Of a stretch of 64,000 nucleotides of DNA, positions 39,471 through 50,742 are shown piece after piece. Location: the NCBI GenBank assembly GCA_009761415.1, contig QUOL01000007.1, positions 744,001 through 808,000 on the forward strand, given 5' to 3'. This stretch comes from Sarcomyxa edulis. Lineage: Eukaryota > Basidiomycota > Agaricomycetes > Agaricales > Mycenaceae. The notes below the pieces were generated by a model, which was not told where the DNA came from, did not search any database, and worked only from the letters and a program-made list of their open reading frames with translations. Numbering within the stretch: the first letter of the stretch is position 1; each line of letters begins with the position of its first letter. The position numbers and the translations under genes were made by a program.

Positions 39471-40583
39471 GATGTCTAGAGAGAAACAGCACAAGACATA
39501 TTCGCTATATTATTCACCATTAATTACGTAATTTTGACAGTTTCTCTCACAGCTGCAGCTTGGACATCCCTGGGAATGATGCTATCATACTACACAGATC
39601 GGGGACTGACAGCATGATTATAGCTATATCCTTAAGAGGTCTCGAGTACAATGAAAAGGCCCAGCGAGATACTCGTGCTCGCTCGTGGAATTAATTGACG
39701 GTGCCATGACAGTCGGGACCGCAACCACAACCACAGAAAACATACCAAGTTCTTGCAAATGTTCTTCCAGATAGCTCCACCGGCGGTAGTGATGCATCAA
39801 CCAATATACTTGGGTGGGATGGAAGAAAGATTTCAGTGCATCACGTTATGATTGCACGAGGACGGGTATCAATATTCGTGAGACTATCCAACGTCTTCGC
39901 TGTGGTAAACAGAACCCTACGCGGTTGATAAGTATCCGAAGAGAACACTTCGTTGATAGAGAGGGCGAATCTCCTCTCTGGGCGTCAAGACCCGTGACAA
40001 TGTTCTCAATCGATAGCATGAGAGCGACCGAGTTGCAAATGACAGTAATTCAGTGCCACTCACAGAGTTCTGTCGAAGCAGAGTATGATTGTAAGTTCGC
40101 AGTCTAAGAGCAAAGCAGATATCAATCTGAGCGCACCCTATAGCCCTATAGAAAGTCCCGAACAGACAGACAGCATTATCTAATCTATACATTCTTGCTG
40201 CATGGAAATCGATCGACTATTGACAGACGAGCACTTCGCAGAATGTTAGACGACATATATACTGGGGCAGAAAAAGACCGAGTACAAGTACTCACTTGGC
40301 ACTCAATCAGTGGTGGCGTCGAGGTATCACATCATCTCCAAGTTCGGAGTTAGGGCTGGGTGGTTGGATTTATACGCCTCGTCACTGCGGCTATCCACCA
40401 ACGCATATTGCACAGACCCAAGGAGTCGAAGTACTAGCTGTGGCACATACCGTCGCGTTGCGTCGCGTCGTATATCAAGAGTCAAAACTTGAAGTAGGAA
40501 AGCAAGAGGCAACTCAATTACCGCCGTGACGGTCGTGTGACGATCAGTCGACGGCCGGAAGTTACCGAGAGCTTGCCGGTGGC

Positions 40584-40606
40584 AACTTCAACTTCAAGTT
40601 GAAGTT
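40584..40606. repeat. 11-bp perfect inverted repeat with 1-nt centre
   Basis: AACTTCAACTT (40584-40594) and AAGTTGAAGTT (40596-40606) are exact reverse complements around one C. Related half-sites (CAAGTTCAAGTTGAAC, about 40614-40629) follow at once, so the same arm occurs again. It lies about 1.2 kb upstream of zinc-finger gene A and is missing at the matching place upstream of gene B. Confidence 0.85.
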
Positions 40607-41502
40607 TTCAAGTCAAGTTCAAGTTGAACGATGAACGGCAGTCCGAGGCTTGCAGTCATCCATACAGGCAGTTGCAGGGACGTCTCACAACACATCCAAG
40701 ATTGAATCACATCCTCTCTTGCGCTGTTCGGAATCTCACATTTGCCGCTTTTCGGTGCGCTTGGGCTGCTTCTCAGTCTACTACCTGGATCCTCAGACTG
40801 CAGGACGATCAATGGCTGGCCGGATCGCAATTTCTGATGGAACGTATTTCAAGATTTGCATGCCATGATAAGGCTTACAATGGATTTCTACTTTTGGTTC
40901 TCGGCGGCCCAAGTCATGTGTAGTAATCCTGGAACGCCCTGCAGAAAGGATCATCTACCTCGGCGTGCGTCTTGCGAATATCTGGCAAAATATCGACGAA
41001 ATGGATTTTCTGTACAGTAAATCAAGACACTGTATCCACCGTTCGTTGCTCAGCGATACAAAATTGCAGTACACAGCCTTGTTCTTACGCTGAATCTGAT
41101 TTTTCCTGTCGAGTCATCCCGTTGTACAGGCTAACATCTCGAGATAGATGTGTTGTGCCCCACACGCGTACTCAGAGGTATTACTTCGATAAAAGTATTA
41201 TCAGCACTCTCAATCACTCACGAAGTCCCACCGAAGCGAAGCGCTTTTGAAACGCAGCCCTCGTCTTATCACACGCTTGGGCGTCAACTCGTGGTCCTTT
41301 TATAAAATTCCCAAAAGTGGAAATCTCAAGAGACTTGTTTCTTAACGGTCATCCCCATGACATTTGGATGGGACGGGTAGGCAATCCGATCGGCATCCTG
41401 GTTTACATTTCAATTTCCGGACACAAACAAGTCCACCCAGGTCGCGTCACACACTATTTGAACGCTCTGACCTTTTCGTCTTTCTTGACTCTTTCCAACT
41501 CC

Positions 41503-41758
41503 CTCCTCACCTCACGTTGTCTTTCTTGCTCAGCCGCAACATATACTCGTTCATCGACCTACACCTGACCTTCTCGCTCTTCTCGTTCCGACATAATATC
41601 CTTTCTGCCACTACTTTTCACCAGCCACACCTCCTCACCTCACGTTGTCTTTCTTGCTCAGCCGCAATATATACTCGTTCATCGACCTACACCTGACCTT
41701 CTCGCTCTTCTCGTTCCGACATAATATCATTTCTGCCACTACTTTTCACCAGCCACAG
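41503..41758 (+). repeat. 128-bp tandem duplication in leader of gene A
   Basis: Two copies (41503-41630 and 41631-41758) starting CTCCTCACCTCACG are almost identical. I see only a few substitutions (for example CAACAT/CAATAT and ATCCTTT/ATCATTT). The block is pyrimidine-rich and ends 38 nt before the start codon of gene A, so it is probably 5' untranslated leader or core promoter. Gene B has a single, diverged version (about 43680-43850). Confidence 0.9.
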
Positions 41759-41796
41759 AGTTTTCTGCAAGACCGATTCTACTCATCGGCGCGACC

Positions 41797-42547
41797 ATGC
41801 CCCCAATCAGGGACTCAATTCCCATGCACGTCCTCCCATTGGACATAGCCACATTCACGGAATTGAAAAAAAGGAGAGTTCGGCAGCCACCTGCAGTACG
41901 TCTTTAGATCTTCTCAATTGTCTCAATCCGCATAACTTCAATCTCAATGATTCTACATAGTCCACGGCATTGGACAGATGTCCAAGCTGCCAGACCCTTT
42001 TCAGTTCTGTCAGTGCCGTTACCCGACACCGCGATAGTGCGGCATGCCCGTATTATACACCTCCCGAAGTGATAGAGTACAAGTGCACTCATGAGGGGTG
42101 TCAGCAATCGTGAGTAGGATTATGCTCCAATTTTGAGCCACCTCGAATCCTGACGAGCTTCCTCGGTTTCGATTTCTTTTTCACAGCTTTATTGGGAGAA
42201 AATTCAGCTTCCAACGACACCAGAAGAACATGAAGCACACAGGAACTCGAGCGACCTGCTACATTTTAGAGCAGGCTGAACCTGACGAGATATCCCAGGC
42301 TTTGCAACGATCGTCCCCGATTTCTGGTTCAGCCCCTGCTCCGCTGCAAGAGACCCTCTCAGCGGAAGGCACTAGTGCCAGTTCTTTGGGCAACCAGGAC
42401 TACATGTCTTCTCAGTACCCTGATCCCGCTTCTGGTTCTGGTCACGACGAACCTCAAGGATACGACATCTCCATGAATGGTCCAAATTATTCACCAGAAG
42501 ATTTGGAAGCTGCTGAAATATTAGCTTCCCTGTTTCTGCACTCTTAA
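41797..42547 (+). CDS. Small zinc-finger protein, tandem paralogue A
   Basis: A lineage-restricted-looking gene with no family I can name. Three exons (41797-41895, 41961-42109, 42187-42547) give an exact frame of 202 residues, with GT-AG introns in phase 0 and phase 2. Exon 2 encodes a C2HC-type finger, CPSCQTLFSSVSAVTRHRDS and then AAC, followed by YYTPPEVIEYKC. The exon 2/3 join makes a second finger: CTHEGCQQS, then FIGRKFSFQRHQKNMKHTG (C-x4-C...H-x5-H). The tail is Ser/Pro/Gly-rich with DYMSSQYPDPASGSG and an acidic helix at the end (SPEDLEAAEILASLFLHS). It resembles a DNA-binding protein with a small activation-like tail, but that is inference. The paralogue follows 1.3 kb downstream. 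Confidence 0.72.
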
Positions 42548-43862
42548 TTTCGTTCATCTTTTTCTACTGCCTATCTTTTGACGTGCTGCTAAATTGCACT
42601 GATTATGCTTCCCTCACATTCCTCTCTATGCTTCATTTTCCCTTGTATATGTCACTAGACTAAATTGTATTGCAATTGGTCTCGAGAATAAAATCTAGAT
42701 TTGACGCGTACACGGTGCTTCACGAGTGAAGTTCGTCCGCCCTCGGAACGCGCACAGAAACAGAACGCGTCGCGTCCTGCACGTGATATTTTTATCAAGA
42801 GTGTGGAATCATCTGCTCACACCAACACACCTACTTGGTAGAAGTCTTGGCAGTAACATCGCGGCATCAAGTCGTGCTACGCGAACAAACGCTTGACGAA
42901 CGCTCGAAATTGCCTGCGAGAGGTTGTAGTATGACACCGATGTGACGCGTGTGACGTTTAGATAAGGCCGGAAGTTACCGCCGAGATGGCCGCGTTCCTT
43001 TGTTCATCGAATCGATAACGTTCATCGTCCAGTTATTCGGCCGCCTAGCTATAAAGAAGCTTGGGCTGCTTTTCAGACATTCAAGTCACTACCACTCCCT
43101 GAACTTCGGACTGGTTGACGATCGCTGGCTGGCTATGTGGACATCTAGACCTTATTCTTGGGCGGTACGTCTATAGAAGCTGTCCTGATCTACCAAAGAT
43201 GAACGAGACAACTGTCTTCTGCGGAAACTCATGGCACGAACGGTGATGGTCCAAAGGTGCACAGCAAATTGGCATTCCGAGTACACCTTTCTCCTTGTAT
43301 TGATGTTCATTGTCTCCTACTTGCCTCGAGATAGGATGTGATCTGATGTGCGCCACACGCAGAGGTATGTCTTCGATCAAAACAATTTCAACGGAATAGA
43401 TCACCCGAAATTTCACCAATGCTACACGCATCGCTTCGGAGCCATGAACTTCTTTCTCTCACACGCTTAGACGTGCCCACCCATAGTCTTCTTCCAAAAT
43501 TGCCAAAAATGGAAACCCAAAAAGACCCAGACCTTATAGGTCATCGCCACGACAATGGAATCGGGATGGGTGCCCGGAAGTGTGGTATCACGTTTCGCTT
43601 TCGCCTTTTTTGGAAATATAGAATGCCACTCGGGTCCCGTCGCGCATATTTAAACGCTTCGATCTTTCGTTTTCTCACTCTTCCCCACCTTTTACTTCCT
43701 CACTTCCTCAGATTGTCTTCATCTTTCAACTCTTTGATCTGTCGCAGCCACTCGTACTCTTGTCCTTCGTCGTCTTATCCCATATCTCTATCCTTCTCGC
43801 TTAGCTCACTTATTGCTCGAAACAGCATATCTTTTCTGTCAGTTTTTCCAGTAGTTCAAGGG
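42548..43862. other. Intergenic region between zinc-finger paralogues
   Basis: 1.3 kb made of the 3' flank of gene A and the promoter of gene B. From about 42767 it repeats the sequence upstream of gene A: GGCCGGAAGTTACCG at 42966 matches 40553, GCTTGGGCTGCTT at about 43061 matches about 40758, and CACACGCTTGG/CACACGCTTAG motifs also correspond. An ATATTTAAA box lies at about 43647. No other gene seen. Confidence 0.6.
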
Positions 43863-44979
43863 ATGGCCAGAAACAGGATGCCCGTGCCCGACGTGGACCA
43901 TGTAATTCCAGCCGATATCGACATGGTCAGGCTCCTTGAGTGGTTGGGTGCCGAACTCAGAGTCAGGCGAAAGAGATGTAGGCAAGGTTCTACGGTACGT
44001 CTTCATCTGTATAGCTCTATTTGCCGATGAGCAAAGCGTATGCAACTCACAATCATATTCACAATCTTCTTAGCGCGGATCAGGACACGCATGTCTACAC
44101 TGTCACCTCCGCTTTCGAGATCGTAAGGCTGTCAAACAACACTTACAATCAGGAGCATGTCGCAACTATACGCCTCCCGAGGTGTTGATATTCCAATGTA
44201 CACACGAAGGGTGTGAGAAGCTGTGAGAACCGATTGATAGTCTGTGTTGTTCCAGCCACTTTGAGTTTTAATCTTTTTGTTATGCTCGTAGATTCCTTGG
44301 GAAAAAGTCCCTCATTGTCCTACACCAATCCTTGACGCAGCACACAGGTCTTCGCAAGTTCTGGTATAGCTTCGAATCATTCGACGAGGAAAACGAGGAA
44401 CTTCCACCACCGTCCCCATCCCCGTCCCCGTCCCCGTCGTCTTCCCCAATGGAGATGGAGATGGATGTTTCAATGACTGGACATGATGCTGACTCCTCGT
44501 CCCTCGATGTTGTCCTCGACCCTTCGTCAGCAGTGGCTCCAACATCGGTAAATCAGTCATTTTCTGCGTTCTCGTCCTCGGGGCAAGGATTAACGTTTTC
44601 GGCGACTAACACGCTCTCGGCCCATTTGTCGCCCGGCAATAATGGACCCTCAAATTATCCTTCATCCTTCGGGAACACATCGATGTCTCTGCTTAGTCCG
44701 CTGAGCCTTCCCTCTCTGTCAATTGAGGCTTTTGACCAGCCTTCTTCTTCTACCAACTTTCGTGGTCATGGAGCGCAGAGTGGTTTTCGCACCACGTACG
44801 ACAACAATCAACGGCAAGAAAGGATGTGTACATGTTCCACTTGTCTCAGGGGTGACCAATCTGCACCCGGTCCGTCCACCTATGAACGGGGCTGTATGTC
44901 TTCTCAATACCCTGGTCTTGGTTCCGCTTTCGGTTCTGGTTCAGCCTACAAGGATCCGATGGCGTCGAAGAAGATATAA
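43863..44979 (+). CDS. Small zinc-finger protein, tandem paralogue B
   Basis: Paralogue of the preceding gene. Exons 43863-43994, 44074-44222 and 44292-44979 give 322 residues. Intron phases (0, 2) and the 149-nt length of exon 2 are identical to gene A. The C2HC finger reads CLHCHLRFRDRKAVKQH, then LQSGAC, followed by NYTPPEVLIFQC. The second finger is CTHEGCEKL, then FLGKKSLIVLHQSLTQHTG. The tail is much longer than in A: a (PS)n run from a CCCGTC repeat at about 44407-44438, Met/Glu repeats, then Ser/Asn-rich sequence with a separate Cys pair (MCTCSTCLRGD) and GCMSSQYPGLGSAFGSG, which echoes MSSQYPDPASGSG in A. Nuclear regulator by inference only. The ATG at 43863 matches the position of the start in A. 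Confidence 0.72.
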
Positions 44980-46485
44980 TGTCTATACCGGACGACGTGG
45001 CAGTGGCCAATATCTTGGCTGCATTATTGCGAGGCCTCCTCTAGAAATGTGGTTGCTGCAATGATACGGATACTGTGACCTACTGATACTCCTATGCTTT
45101 CTTTTTCCTTCCTATGCTTCATCTTCCTCTTGTATACGCTACAGTACTCTACCCATACTTTACCGTAGCTACTTTGACTTTATTTCGAGAAAATCCATGT
45201 CTCTGACGCGTTCAAAAACCTGGTGGCTTCAGAACACCACACGAAACGCGTCGCGTCGCGTGATAGCGTGACACGTGATTCGTATGAGTCCTCGAAATTG
45301 TCGAAGTCCAACGCAAGTAGCAAATTGGTTCTGGAGTAGTTATATACGAACTACTAGTACTGAAGATAGACATAATGATCCGGAATATAAGATCCGAAAG
45401 GAAGACCGGACAAACTCCAAGGCATCACGGCTTGGTGACTATTGACGAAGGTCGGGACGTGTATAAGCCACGAATTGCAGAAGATAGATCCGAGAACACT
45501 GGCACCCAGAGAGCAGCTCTCCACATCATATCCGAGAGCGCGGTCCATATTTTACCTTAGATTTCAGGATGACTCAGAGAGGAGTTTCGTGATCAAGCCT
45601 ACGATATCGTAGTTTTGTCCTGAAAAGGTTGCTATGTCAAGGTCGAATTGGCGAATTGGTGGTTCGGGAAAGTCTCTCGGAGGCACACTTCCAGGGAGCG
45701 AGCGTACGCGCATTATCCTCCTCTCCAAGTCCAGGTAAAAGTTGACGTGTTGCAGCCACGGACGGGAGATTTGATTGCTTCGAAACGGCTTGTGACTTTG
45801 TCCGCTAGAAAGCCCGGAACAGAAGATTGTAGATCTCATGAGTCAGCTAATCGCTTCGATCACCGAGTACGGAGGATTTCCTGGTAGACCATCGTAGGAC
45901 GCCTGCATGAGATCGTTAACGTGAGCCTCGGGGAAATGTCATCGAAAAACTCTGAAAACAGACCGATTTATTGACCATCATTGTCTATCATTGCCTCCGA
46001 TCCCCCACCAATCGACGAATATCCGATACTACTGGAACAACGTCTCCCATCCGAGTTGTACAACAGCAGAAAGCAGAGTCTGCAGTACGGTGTGCTAAGA
46101 TTAGCCTAGAGGATCCGGAAAAAACAGTGGCGAAGCTCAGAAGACATCCTAATGCACTGACGTTCTTGTTCGTCCTGTCATCCTCGAGACCAATAAGCGG
46201 AGGTGGATGGTCTGCATTCATGACATGGGAGTAATGATACTGCAATAGACCAGAGTTGGCGGTTCAGGGGAGGAAGCTACTCGGACGACCGGCGATCGAC
46301 GATTATCTCTCTTCTATACGACATCTTTCTCAGTGGTATGGCTCTTCTACTATCGCCACAGCTCGAGATCGCACTGAAACCAAGCAGGAAATCCACTCTG
46401 TCATGGTCGTTGAGTGCAGTACAACCTGTCAAATATCATAGAACATCTTCCCGCCGATTACGAACCCATCCCATTCTACTGCAAA
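44980..46485. other. Intergenic region upstream of IPK1
   Basis: 1.5 kb. The first 300 nt resemble the 3' flank of gene A and contain the third copy of the boundary motif (45248). Beyond that, minus-strand open stretches at 45564-45839 and 45988-46245 read like fragments of a protein (for example PPIRQFDLDIATFSGQN) but I cannot join them into a gene. They may be a relic. Confidence 0.4.
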
Positions 46486-47905
46486 ATGGACCCCAAATCT
46501 ATACCAATGATTACCGATACCCGTCCCGAACACTGGAAATATATATCTGAAGGAGGCGCTACCATGGTATTCTCATATACAGGTCCCCGAAATCCGCAAT
46601 TTGACGGCATGGTCTTACGACTTCGTAAATCAGCAGATGTAGATGTGGACGAGGCTATGGACGTTATGGACTTCCTTCGAGCTCGTCCTGCACCAAAGGT
46701 TGATGTTGACGACCCAATAATCGAGTACCAACATGCGTGCATGGAACGACTCATTCCCCGAGAACATTTGACTCGTTTAGAGTCGGTCCAGCTAGACAGG
46801 GAATGGTTGAAGTCCCTGGCAGCTCTGTGCCATTCCGATCGAACCGTGGCTAGAAGTGATAAAGATGGAATAGATACCTCGAAGCAAAAAGGAGTTTTGG
46901 CTACGGATTTAGTAGGAGGTGATGGATTGTCTGTCGAAATCAAGGTGCGATTGTATCGCTTTCCTCCATCTCGTCGTTGTGCTGACTCCCTCTCCAGCCA
47001 AAATGGGCTTTCTTACCATCTTCCACACATCTTTCGCCTTCGACACGTCCAATAAAGACGAAGACATGTCGGTTTTGTATGCACTCGCATATGAAGTCGA
47101 AACAGGATCAGACGGTGGCGTCTGGATACTGCCCTCTTGATCTTTTCTCTCCACAAGAATCTAGAGTCATAAAGGCTGTCCAAAACTTGTGGGATGCTTG
47201 GTACAAAAGTCAAGGTACCGTCAATAATCTGAAGATATTTGTCCACGGAAAGCTCGTCAAGCCCTTAGATGTGCGAATTCTTCGTTGTGCTGATTTGATT
47301 CGAGCTAATTTTGTCACTAGGATCCCTCGTTGCTTGCCTCGGAATTATCGCAAGACACCAACGCAGAAATGCTCGATCTTCGTGCCAGTTTTGTAGGCGC
47401 TATTGTCCCTCTACTCATGAATACACCTGTCCTACATATCCTTTCGAACCACCAACGAGCATTAGACGCCCTCGATATCGAAGGACTCTCCAAACTATGG
47501 CATCGCGTACATTCAGGCACGCAAGACTCATCTACTTTGGGTACAGGCTCAAACCTCTCAAACCCATCCATCAACGACTGGTCTGAATTTCTCGACGTCT
47601 ACCTATCCTCCCACGCAAATCTCGATCATACAGCGCCAGCGCCGGAGAACTTGCAATATTATCTGCTTGCATATCTACTTTCTGCGACCTTCAAAGACTG
47701 CTCTATCATCATCCGGCTGAACAAGGACATCTCTTGTGTATCTCCACTACCCCCCAACACCGTCACTGTCATCGATTTGGATCTCAAGAGTGCAGATCGG
47801 TTATCCAAGTGGGAATTGCTAGATCGGAAAATTACAGAGTCGTACAGTAGGGTTCCTGAGGAGGAAGTGAAGCATTGCATCGATGATGGGTTGGTGCTTG
47901 AATAA
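46486..47905 (+). CDS. IPK1: Inositol-pentakisphosphate 2-kinase (Ipk1)
   Basis: Phosphorylates inositol 1,3,4,5,6-pentakisphosphate at position 2 to make phytate (IP6), a cofactor for mRNA export and other processes. The start MDPKSIPMITDTRPEHWKYI leads into the family nucleotide-binding box SEGGATMVFSY (about 46540-46580). It is followed by VLRLRKS and, across an intron near 46945-46998, the diagnostic SVEIKPKMGFL. Later exons give SGYCPLDLFSP, an RASFVGAIVPLLM helix, LKDCSIIIRL-like and NTVTVIDLDLKS, the last matching the C-terminal acidic box. The stop follows DDGLVLE. Three introns inferred. Upstream in-frame codons are not ATG, so 46486 is the start. Confidence 0.9.
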
Positions 47906-48231
47906 GAAATGGACGGTTCGCGTTGGGGTTATTCTTTGCTCGGTGGTTTCTGGTAGTCCATTGCGTCCGGTGTTGTATGTGTATAGTGGATGCTACTACA
48001 AATCTCCGCATATGTACATGTCCATGAGGGGGGCTCTTGGCTTATTTTCTACAAATTCTGGTATCTACAAATAAATATTCGACGGGGGCATCGATCTGCG
48101 GGGTTTGAGATTTGCGGGGTAAGTCTGGGGTTGACACCGGTTCGGCACATAAACCGATGCGCTTCGCTTTAGCCTTTCGAAATCACACTGCTGACTGCAA
48201 CCACCACTGATCTCCTAGTATTAAGTCTTTC
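47906..48231. other. IPK1-IVD intergenic region
   Basis: 326 nt containing the 3' end of IPK1 and the promoter of the acyl-CoA dehydrogenase gene. Nothing distinctive besides a G-rich stretch (about 48080-48130). Confidence 0.5.
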
Positions 48232-50397
48232 ATGTCACTACTACGATCTATCACACGGAAAGCTACCTTGAGGTCGTGCTCCAGGTTGCCTAATCTATTC
48301 CCATCACAGCGCAGGAACGCGTCGTTCTATAACGAAGATATTGCTGGCCTCACAGAAGATCAAGCTGAAGTACTTCTTCTCACAGAAACTTTCAAGATAA
48401 TATCTCTGCTGACCACCTGATTCGAAAGTTCAGGAATGCAGTCAGCGAATTCGCACAGAAGGAAATTGCTCCCAGAGCAGCTGAGATCGACAAGAGCAAC
48501 AATTTCCCAGCTGTAGGTGGACACATTCAGAGACTCGTGTACAGACCATCTAATTCACCTTGATACTCAGGACCTCTGGGAGAAATTAGGGACTATGGGT
48601 CTCCTCGGTGTAACAGTCTCTCCGGAATACGGTGGACTTTCTCTGGGCTATTTTGCTCACACCCTCGCCATGGAAGAGCTCTCTCGAGCTTCTGGATCTG
48701 TAGCACTCTCATACGGCGCCCATTCGAACCTCTGTGTAAACCAAATCCATCGACATGGTACGGAAGCACAGAAGACCAAGTATCTACCCGATTTGGTCAG
48801 TGGCAAGAAGGTCGGCAGTTTGGCTATGAGTGAACCTGGGAGTGGAAGTGATGTGATTAGCATGAAGTTGAGGGCGGATAAAGTGGATGGTGGATGGAAA
48901 TTGAATGGAAATAAGTTCTGGTGAGTGGGCACTATCAAGTCCATCCTTGGCCTTAGGTTTGACTTGGAAACCGTCTCGTCAGGATAACTAACGGACCTAC
49001 AGCTTCGACTCTCGTTGTTTACGCGAAATCATCTCCATCTAAGGGTTCCAAAGGTATTACCGCGTTCATAATTGAGCGCTCCTTCCCAGGATTCTCTACA
49101 CACCAGAAACTAGACAAATTCGGTATGAGGGGCAGTGACACATGCGAACTTGTTTTCGAGGATTGTTATGTCCCAGACGGTGAGTACCGTCAGGGTAACG
49201 ATTTCATCCGCGTTCGTTATCTTGACTCGCTCTTACTTCTGTACAGAGAATGTCCTAGGGCAAGTTGATAGAGGTGCAGCTGTTCTGATGTCCGGGCTCG
49301 ATCTCGAACGACTCGTATTGAGTGGCGGCCCACTCGGGTGAGTCTCTCTTCTCGGGGAACACCGTCATTTGTGGCGCACTTGCTCCACCTTTTCTCATTT
49401 TTCACTGACTCAACCGTCAGGCTAATGCAAGCGGCGTTCGACTACGCGGTTGAATATGTACACGATCGCAAACAATTTGGACGACCTGTTGGCGAGTTTC
49501 AACTCATGCAAGGTTCGTTCATCACCTCGTAAATTTCATATTTCTGGCAAATACTGGACGGTGGAAATATTCGCCGGCGAAGTATGACTCAGTTGCATGA
49601 TGGAGCTGCTCCGCACTGCCAGTGGCTCATCCAGTTCGCGTTTCCGCTTCCGCCTCCATGCATGCAACGTTGGTGATTTCACACGTGCATACACCACGAT
49701 TTATTTTTATCGGAGTACTCCGATTATCCCTTTTTTTGTTGGTCCTTTTGCACGTCGGGTGACTCGGCCACCAGCAACTTGACCATTCATTGCAAATTCC
49801 AACTTTTTCGCTCATAATCTCATACTATCTTTTTTTCAGCCAAGATTGCAGATATGTATACGAAACTCAATACTAGTCGATCGTATGTATACGCTGTGGC
49901 TAGAGCGTGCGATGCAGGCAAAGTCAGTCGAAGAGTGAGTGGCGTTTGTTTGTCCTTGTTATGTTACAAAGGGGTCGGTCTTGGTCCGGCCTTTTTTGTG
50001 TTCCGAGTGACCGAGCGACCGAGTCGTCTCTCGATGGCAAGAGATCCGATGACGGTCGATGCTCTTGATCGATCCATCCAAGTCTCTTCGCGCCTTTGAT
50101 AATTTCCGTCCTTCTCACCCCTTTCAATAGGATTGTGCTGGCGCGATACTATATTCAACTGAAAAAGCCGTCGAGGTGGCTTTGGAAGGGATGCAGTGTC
50201 TTGGCGGTAATGGATACATCAATGGTGAGAGAACCTCCAAATTGACTCACACTTTCGCCTTCATTCGTTATTTTACCCCAGATTATCCTTTGGGCCGTAT
50301 TGTCAGAGACTCCAGGTTGTACACGGTTGGGGCCGGTACACAGGAGATTCGACGGATGCTGATTGGTAGAGAATTCAACGAGCAGTTCAAGGCCTGA
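48232..50397 (+). CDS. IVD: Isovaleryl-CoA dehydrogenase, mitochondrial
   Basis: FAD-dependent acyl-CoA dehydrogenase of leucine breakdown, converting isovaleryl-CoA to 3-methylcrotonyl-CoA in the mitochondrial matrix. The N-terminus ([19 protein letters not shown]) is an Arg/Ser-rich presequence. Signature stretches are [74 protein letters not shown] and [20 protein letters not shown]. The Glu in the last corresponds to the active-site base that IVD places on this helix, unlike most family members. The C-terminal region reads [19 protein letters not shown] and [16 protein letters not shown]. About nine introns; two are unusually long for this locus (49513-49839, 327 nt, and 49936-50130, 195 nt). 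Full length. Confidence 0.95.
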
Positions 50398-50742
50398 GGC
50401 CTATAGTCGCGATGTGCGTTGGCCTCGGCATATTGAGGGTAAAGTTTTCTGAGTAACCCCAACTTGGTCTCAAATATATCTTAGCTCTCGATTGGCCTAA
50501 ATTTTTCAATATAGAAAAATAGTCCTGATTAGGAGGTAACGATCGCTGATCATTGAGCACCAGGAATTTCCTTTTATGGAGCGGTGGGTGCCATTACAAT
50601 CAAGGGGGTCGTCTCGACTAGCACTTGCAATCAATTATTTCCTATTTATCTCTCTATTTCACCTACGAACAATCTCTGTTCATCTACGCTCATCTTCGCT
50701 GCCCTCTTCGCAGCCGTCCCGTATTTTACTGCAGCGACGCCC
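50398..50742. promoter_or_regulatory. Upstream region of Zn2Cys6 gene
   Basis: 345 nt after the IVD stop. An in-frame open stretch runs upstream from the chosen ATG to a GTG at 50584, but lacks an ATG, so I treat it as 5' leader. AT-rich around 50460-50525. Confidence 0.4.

Larger units (their letters stand above)
39471..41796. other. Upstream region of kinesin and zinc-finger gene A
   Basis: 2.3 kb without a supportable gene. The left part should hold the kinesin promoter. From about 40450 rightwards the sequence is the 5' part of a tandemly repeated unit, with homologous stretches in the 42.77-43.86 kb interval. It contains the palindrome at 40584-40606, a TTTTATAAAATT box (about 41299-41310) and the 128-bp duplication at 41503-41758. 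Confidence 0.5.

Noticed and set aside
43419..43862. Upstream extension of zinc-finger protein B
   Set aside because: The reading frame is open but hydrophobic and Ser-rich with no homologue in paralogue A, whose start matches 43863; read as promoter and leader.
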